NCBI GenBank assembly: GCA_945859605.1
Contig: OX243817.1
Coordinates: 25,523,069 to 25,587,068 of the forward strand
Origin: Lumbricus rubellus
Lineage: Eukaryota > Annelida > Clitellata > Crassiclitellata > Lumbricidae
Reading direction: 5' to 3'
Length of the DNA: 64,000 nucleotides
Shown piece by piece: positions 58,837 through 64,000 of this stretch (positions within the stretch are counted from its first letter, which is position 1; every line of letters starts with the position of its first letter). The translations under genes were made by a program, and so were the position numbers. Below the pieces are notes generated by a model. That model made no database searches, was not told the origin of the DNA, and saw only the letters and a program-made list of their open reading frames with translations.

Positions 58837-61132
58837 TCAAAAGGTCGCAGTGTTTGGATTTGCGGCGTCAGCTTCCTTGGTGTGGTTCAGCTGGGGTTGG
58901 TTGACGACGGAGTTCGAGGTCGTCGTCGCCTGAGAGGACCTCACCGCCGAGTACGCCTGTCCCTGATTACTTCCGGTCACCGCCGGCAGACAGCATCTGA
59001 GTCCTTGAACGAGGATCTGTCGGAACCTCGTGTTGAAGAGGAAGTAGATGACGAAGTTGACCGCGGAGTTGGTGATGACCAGCAGATTGCTGAGTCGACT
59101 GAAGTAGAACTGGAAGCCAGCGCAATCCCTCGCGCCGTCGTCCAACACGGACCACATGAAACGGTTGGCCAGCGCCGGCGTCTGACAGACGATGAAGACG
59201 ATGATGACGATGATGAGGACGAGCGTGACGTTGTTGTCCTGACGCTGGCTGACGCTCTGCATCTCAGCCCGCTTCCGGTTCAGTCTTTTCAGTGCCTTCA
59301 CCAACCGGATGTTGAGAACAGTGAGCGCGAGCAGCGGTAGGATCAGCATGAAGACCATGTAGAGGATGTTGTCGTAGATAAAGATGTACAGCTTGCTCTC
59401 GCCGAGCTCCGTCTGGCGCGGCACGACCAGCGTACCGTTCGGGGTACTCTGGAAGTCGAGGTAGCCCTCGGCGAAGCGGGGCACGTTGTAGAGCACGGCG
59501 AAGATGAGTACGACGGTCAGCTGGATCCTCGCCTGGCGCACGGTGCAGAGGCGGGCCGCCTGGTAGGGCTTGCAGACGGCGATGTAGCGGTTGATGCCGA
59601 CGAGTACCGTGACCCAGATGGTGGCCGTCTGACTGACGGACGCCAGAGGAAAGATGTAGATGAGGACTATGTAGTGACCCTGTTGCAGATAGGACGTGTA
59701 GAGACCCGTGTAGCGGACGAATGGTTCGATGCAGTAGAGCGGAAACACGGTCAACAGAAGGAGGTTGTCGATGACGCACAGACCCTGAAAATGACGCACG
59801 AAGATCATCAATATCAGTCATCCATGGTGTATACAGAGCGGTCAACAGTCGTCATAGTTGGCACTTGGCAGTCGTCAAGGTATAGCCTACGTTCCCATTA
59901 ACCCTTTCCAACTATAATTGTTTTGAAACCTATCCTGTTAATCGGGTCACGGGTGACCCGGTCCGGCGGAAAAGGGTTAAATACCTATCCTCGATCGTTT
60001 GTCAAGGTTCTCACTGCTTCCTTCATGTTATAATAGTTAATGCTCTGTTATGCTATATATCATTGACGCCGTCTATCGAGTAGCTACAATCCTCGTCTAC
60101 ATGTGTTTCTTGACCTTCGAATCATGCACGACAGACAGGCTTTTATCCCTATACAGGGCGGGCGCAACTTGAACCGCAGTGAAAAACAGAGGGAATCAGA
60201 AATTAGGTAAACTCACGTAGTGGGGTAGGCTGGCCCAGGAGGGAAACGCCGGTTCTATATACAGACACAGAAGAATAGAAATGAACCATGGGCGCCCTGA
60301 CATAGGGTCAAGAGGGGGAATTCCCCACGAAAAACTGACACGTATTTTTGACCACACTTTTTTTAATTGCTTCGCACCGAGGCATTAATTAAACTAATTA
60401 TACACAATGGGCAACTCAGAAATTTGCATTTAGAAATCACAATGAAACATACCCATAATTCTTACGCTCCTATAAGCTCCAAATTTCCATCCTTGCATTG
60501 TTCGAGCTCTGGCTAAAAATCTAACCACGACCATTGCGTTTTGCCCCACACCCCCCCGCTACTGCAACAATATCTGCGGACGGCCATGTGGGGCGCGGTG
60601 GTGAAGTGGGTATGTTCGTTGCCTTGCAGCCGGAGGGTTGCAGGTTCTAATCTACCTCAAGTCGCCGCGTATAGGGACCTTGGGCAAGTCCTTCACTCAC
60701 AATAATTGCTCAGCGCTTCGGCGTGAAACTCCGATGCAGTGTCCGTGCTGTAGTCGGGAACGCTTCTGAGTAGAGAGCTTGAAGGGGCGCTATAACAAGG
60801 GCACATACAAACAAATGAACTGCTGACGTCATCACCTGGAACAGGAAGAGCGTTGACGTTTTGATGGAGTCCTTGACGAACACGAAGAAGGAGACGGTGT
60901 TTCCGACCAGACCCAGACCACAGAGCACTCCAATGATCAACGTGGATGTGATGAACGAGTACAGTCGACAGCTCGGTGAGTCCTCCTCCTCCACTTCCAC
61001 CACCTCACTTCCGTTTCGATCGCCGACCTCTGATCCCACCATTGGCGGGAAAGTTGATGAAAACATCGTCCAATCGTAAACCGATGGCGTCATCATTTCT
61101 TCACTTGTTATGACCTCTTGAGGAACTGTCAA
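58837..61132 (-). CDS. Rhodopsin-class GPCR, FMRFamide/neuropeptide-receptor-like, 2 exons
   Basis: Seven-transmembrane receptor. Exon 1 is 61132-60836 (99 codons) and exon 2 is 59784-58837 (315 aa), 414 aa in total, junction phase 0 after LFLFQ. The extracellular N-terminus is about 60 residues, acidic, with an Asn-Gly-Ser glycosylation site. TM1 contains GLVGNTVSFFVF (conserved GN); TM2 starts at the exon junction with DNLLLL; TM3 ends in NRYIAVCKP, a variant of DRY; TM5 contains LPLLALTVLNIRL; TM6 contains FIVCQTPALANR, with Gln in place of Trp of CWxP; TM7 contains NSAVNFVIYFLFNTRFRQIL, an NPxxY variant with Phe-Val. A Cys-Cys pair (LRCCLP) in the tail could be palmitoylated. INRYIAVCKPYQA and the TM6/7 pattern resemble invertebrate FMRFamide-type receptors; the ligand cannot be inferred. 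The intron carries a TTAA element, a CATGGGCG MITE and a SINE that ends about 20 bp from the donor. Confidence 0.88.
59898..59980. mobile_element. TTAA-bounded mini-palindromic element, 83-bp subfamily
   Basis: TTAACCCTTTCCAACTA ... CGGCGGAAAAGGGTTAA. The interior ATCGGGTCACGGGTGACCCG is nearly identical to 27230-27312. In the GPCR intron. Confidence 0.8.
60287..60588 (+). mobile_element. CATGGGCGCCC-type MITE in the GPCR intron
   Basis: Left end CATGGGCGCCCTGACATAGG and right end ATCTGCGGACGGCCATG. It ends exactly where a tRNA-derived SINE begins (60589). Confidence 0.7.
60589..60813 (+). mobile_element. tRNA-derived CORE-type SINE beside a GPCR splice donor
   Basis: Complete copy (head GGGGCGCGGTGG, B box GGTTCTAATCT, tail GAAGGGGCGCTATAACAAGG), ending about 22 bp from the donor of GPCR exon 1 at 60836/60835. 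It is in the opposite orientation to the gene. Confidence 0.88.
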
Positions 61133-62592
61133 CGTAAGTTAAATCCGTTGTGTCTCCACCACCATCCACTATCCACTTAATTGGATAAGCTGCCTCGCAT
61201 CCAGACGTCGTGGTCAGAACCGGACGCGTTTTTCAACGAACGCGCAAATGTTGTCAGCTGCCGCGAAACAGAAGAGTCTCCGTTCAGGGTGCGTTTTATT
61301 GTTTCATTCGGTGTCGGAAAATCTCGACGCTGAGCAAGAGGTCATTCGGGTGCAGTTCGTTCTCGCGTATACAATTGAAAGATCAGCAACAAAACGTGAT
61401 CGTGCAGGAACGGTTTTCATCAGCTTTAGATTGAATAGTGAATAGTTGAATAGTGAATACCCGTTTGACAGCAACGCTGAGTGGTCTCTCTGTTGCCTTT
61501 CTCTGATGTCAAGCTAATCAATGCGGCGACCTGAAATAGAACAGATGAAAACGTTTAGAAGAATGTGTAGCGTACTAAGAACTAAGCCCTATTACGTCAG
61601 TTGTTTTCAATCGGGGTTCCGACGCTATTTGATATAAAATTTAAAAAACCACTGAGTTCAGAAAAGTATTGACGTGCAATGGGAGAATTCTTCACAGTTT
61701 GCAGCCACTCTTGCTTGAACGATCCTATGTTAAAAAATAAGCATTTTTTATTTCTTATATGAATGGATTGTTGCATTTTATTAGTCCTGCGTCGTTTTGA
61801 CATTATATATAATTATGGTCCCATCTGAATGAATCCGCTCATGATTTTGCTGTTTGGAAGGGATTAGGCTATAAGCTTAGCCTATGCATCAAATGAGATA
61901 TGCATCAAAATAAGATAGGCATCCTAAATGTCATTCAGACAACTGAAATTTTAAGGAATTGCTACACCATTGGTTTTGAAAAACTTTTGATTCAATTGTC
62001 AATTGAACCGTTTGAACGCCGTGTTGAAAAGCACTGAGGCAACGAAAGAATTACTTCCCCGCTTCCTGGTCATCGCCGTGATCTTATCTATAATAATTGT
62101 TAAAATTTCGTGATCTAATCTATTTTTAAAATTTCGTGATCTAATCTATTGTTAAAATTTCTCGTAGAAATTAATAGAACTTCCATACTAAATCCACCTT
62201 TAGTTCCTGCATGGTGTGTTAGTGAATGCATTATTTTATGTCTACATCAGTTTATTTCTGGGGTTTTCAAGCACCCAAGACACCCCTAAAAGGGCCCTAA
62301 ATAAGGCCTTTGTACCGGGATAGAATCTAGAGACAGGGAACCCTGAACACGGCAATGTCAGTGATTTAATTAAATCTCCAGTCGTTACAGTCCGTATATA
62401 CATGCTGGAGAACCATCCCAGATGACATGACGTCCATTCAAACAGGCAACGGTGTAGCAAAGGATCTCATCAACCCGACCAATTTATTGAATGATTGAAC
62501 AATGACCAGACTGGAGGATATAATAGTTATAGGGTGGCAACATAAAAATACGTGCGCAATTACATTTACATTACACGTATAGGCTACAATCG

Positions 62593-62815
62593 TGGGTCGC
62601 GGTGGTGTAGTGGGTATGTTCGCTGCCTTGCAGCCGGAGTGTTGCAGGTTCGAATCACCTCAAGTCGCAGCGTAGGGACCTTGGGCAAGTTCTTCACCCA
62701 CAATAAATTGCTCAGCGCTTCGGTGTGAAACTCCGATGCAGTGTCCGCGCTGTAGTCGGGAGCGCCTCTGAGTAGTTAGCTTGAAGGAGCGCTATAACAA
62801 GTGCACATACAAACA
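62593..62815 (+). mobile_element. tRNA-derived CORE-type SINE
   Basis: Complete copy with A box TGGTGTAGTGG, near-perfect B box GGTTCGAATC, CORE block GGGACCTTGGGCAAG and tail TTGAAGGAGCGCTATAACAAG. Confidence 0.88.
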
Positions 62816-63863
62816 TTCGTAAATAGTGGAACAGCTGATGATGGATGAATGGACGCCGTTGGGGGGGTCATCGGACAGAGACGAATGTTTCAGGTGGCAA
62901 TTAAAGGCAATAGATCTAATGTTATAGACGCAACAGTTGGTGCAGGCGATTCAAAGGCAATACGACGATTGTAGTGTGCGAAAGAGACGATAGGTGGCAG
63001 CAGCTCTTCTTCTTCTCCTGACACAATTGTTCTGGTCGGTGACAGGAGAGAAAACAGAGCAACAAACACCCTGCTGCTGCTGCTGCTGTTGCTACTGATG
63101 CTGCTGCTGCCTGCCACACGTTTCACGGTGTTTCAATGACGATGCGCAGCGTGAAGCAATTTATTTGGAGCCACCCTTTTTCTTTTCTGCCACGCGGCGT
63201 TCGCACGGCCAATTGAACTTATAAAAGGACTTGAAGACAATTTATATTGAACCTGTAGAGACGAAGTATATATATATAATAAATATTACTTATATATACA
63301 CATATATATAGGTGGCAACATAAATATATATGTAATTATATATAGTCTATGTATTACATGTAGGCCTATATCCTACGCATATAAATATATAGCGTTCATT
63401 ATTCAGTGTAGATATAATTATGTACGTGTCTAACTGTATACATATATATATATACATACATATAGCCTATATATAAAATGTGAAAGTCATGTCTAATTTC
63501 TTTCGCTTTCTCGTTCCATTTTTATGTCACACATTCGGCGAACTGCCCACATGTCTCCCGTTGCGTTCGTTTGTCTTTAATTATATCTTTTAATATATTC
63601 CCATTTATCACCTATAGTATTTCTATATAAGCCACTTTCTTCTTCCAATAAAATATGTTATTGTTATATTATACACCAGCAAATATCTAATCTAGGCTGC
63701 TCCATGGATTAAAAGGTTGCATGTCGTATACGGATCTTATTAATAGTCGAGGGGTAGACTCACAGCAGTGCAAGCAGAGATGAAGGTCGAAGCCACCACC
63801 GCCCCACCACCACCACAACAATCACCACCACCACACCACAAATCAACAAACCACGACCACTAT

Positions 63864-63950
63864 ATGATTATGATAATGATGATGATGAAGACGACGACGA
63901 TTATGATTCATAATCGTCGTCGTCTTCATCATCGTCATTATCATAATCAT
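63864..63950. repeat. Long near-perfect palindrome
   Basis: 43-bp arms with one mismatch around a single-base centre at 63907 (CGATTATGA-T-TCATAATCG at the core). Arms consist of GAT/GAC trinucleotides. It would form a strong cruciform or hairpin. Confidence 0.9.
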
Positions 63951-64000
63951 CATCGTAATCGTTGTTTAGTCCATCACTATCTTATAAAGACGACAAATCA

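Larger units (their letters stand above)
61133..64000. other. Upstream of the GPCR gene to the window end
   Basis: Includes the GPCR 5'UTR and promoter side, one complete SINE (62593-62815), a CTG-rich patch (63070-63112), TATA-rich tracts and the palindrome at 63864-63950. No supported coding exon. Confidence 0.5.

Noticed and set aside
58765..59340. 191-codon acidic plus-strand ORF
   Set aside because: Antisense shadow of GPCR exon 2, where the minus frame has clear seven-TM motifs.
62890..63126. Ser-rich minus-strand ORFs
   Set aside because: No ATG start in frame with a plausible context; driven by a CTG/CAG patch, with no recognisable domain.

Overview
This is a eukaryotic window from an intron-rich, repeat-rich animal genome. 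The genes are metazoan families: PTPN9-type phosphatase, two-pore potassium channel, ZC4H2, Tctex1-type dynein light chain and a rhodopsin-class GPCR. The A+T-rich background, the abundant TAGGCCTA-type words and a tRNA-headed SINE carrying a CORE-like block suggest a marine invertebrate, perhaps an echinoderm or another non-vertebrate deuterostome. That placement is inference with low confidence. No sequence of bacterial, plasmid, phage or CRISPR type was seen.

Layout. (1) 3403-20731, minus strand: a complete 12-exon PTPN9 (MEG2)-like gene encoding a Sec14/CRAL-TRIO lipid-binding domain, a low-complexity linker and a tyrosine phosphatase domain. (2) 25047-30194, minus strand: a tandem paralogue of its phosphatase half, with the same PTP exon structure. 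It has no detectable CRAL-TRIO exons and has gained a glutamine-rich C-terminal tail. (3) 34627-38201, minus: a two-exon K2P potassium channel. (4) 39761-43565, plus: a five-exon ZC4H2 gene, divergent from the channel. (5) 46401-46784, minus: a single-exon Tctex1-type dynein light chain. (6) 57076-57126, plus: a possible orphan first coding exon. (7) 58837-61132, minus: a two-exon peptide-type GPCR. The genes do not form a pathway. The two phosphatases are related by duplication; the others are independent.

The space between exons is dense with small mobile elements whose ends can be defined from the sequence. They include PIF/Harbinger-type MITEs with TAA/TTA duplications (3 copies), several hAT-type MITE families with 8-bp target duplications, a 539-bp foldback element with an 8-bp duplication, and at least a dozen 66-83 bp palindromic elements ending in TTAACCC...GGGTTAA. 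There are also five near-full-length tRNA-derived SINEs and multiple 3' ends of a CR1/L2-type LINE that shares its tail with the SINE. Minisatellites are common. Unusually, three of them duplicate or abut splice donors of the PTPN9-like gene.

I did not find a clearly new multi-gene system. The most unusual observations are the tandem arrays at splice donors, the altered WPD loop (WRD) in the PTPN9-like enzyme, the diverged phosphatase paralogue, the family of very small TTAA-bounded palindromes, a hAT MITE ending 40 bp upstream of the ZC4H2 start codon, and a decayed copy of ZC4H2 exon 3. All exon boundaries were read by eye from GT/AG signals, reading phase and remembered family similarity; no transcript data or search was available.
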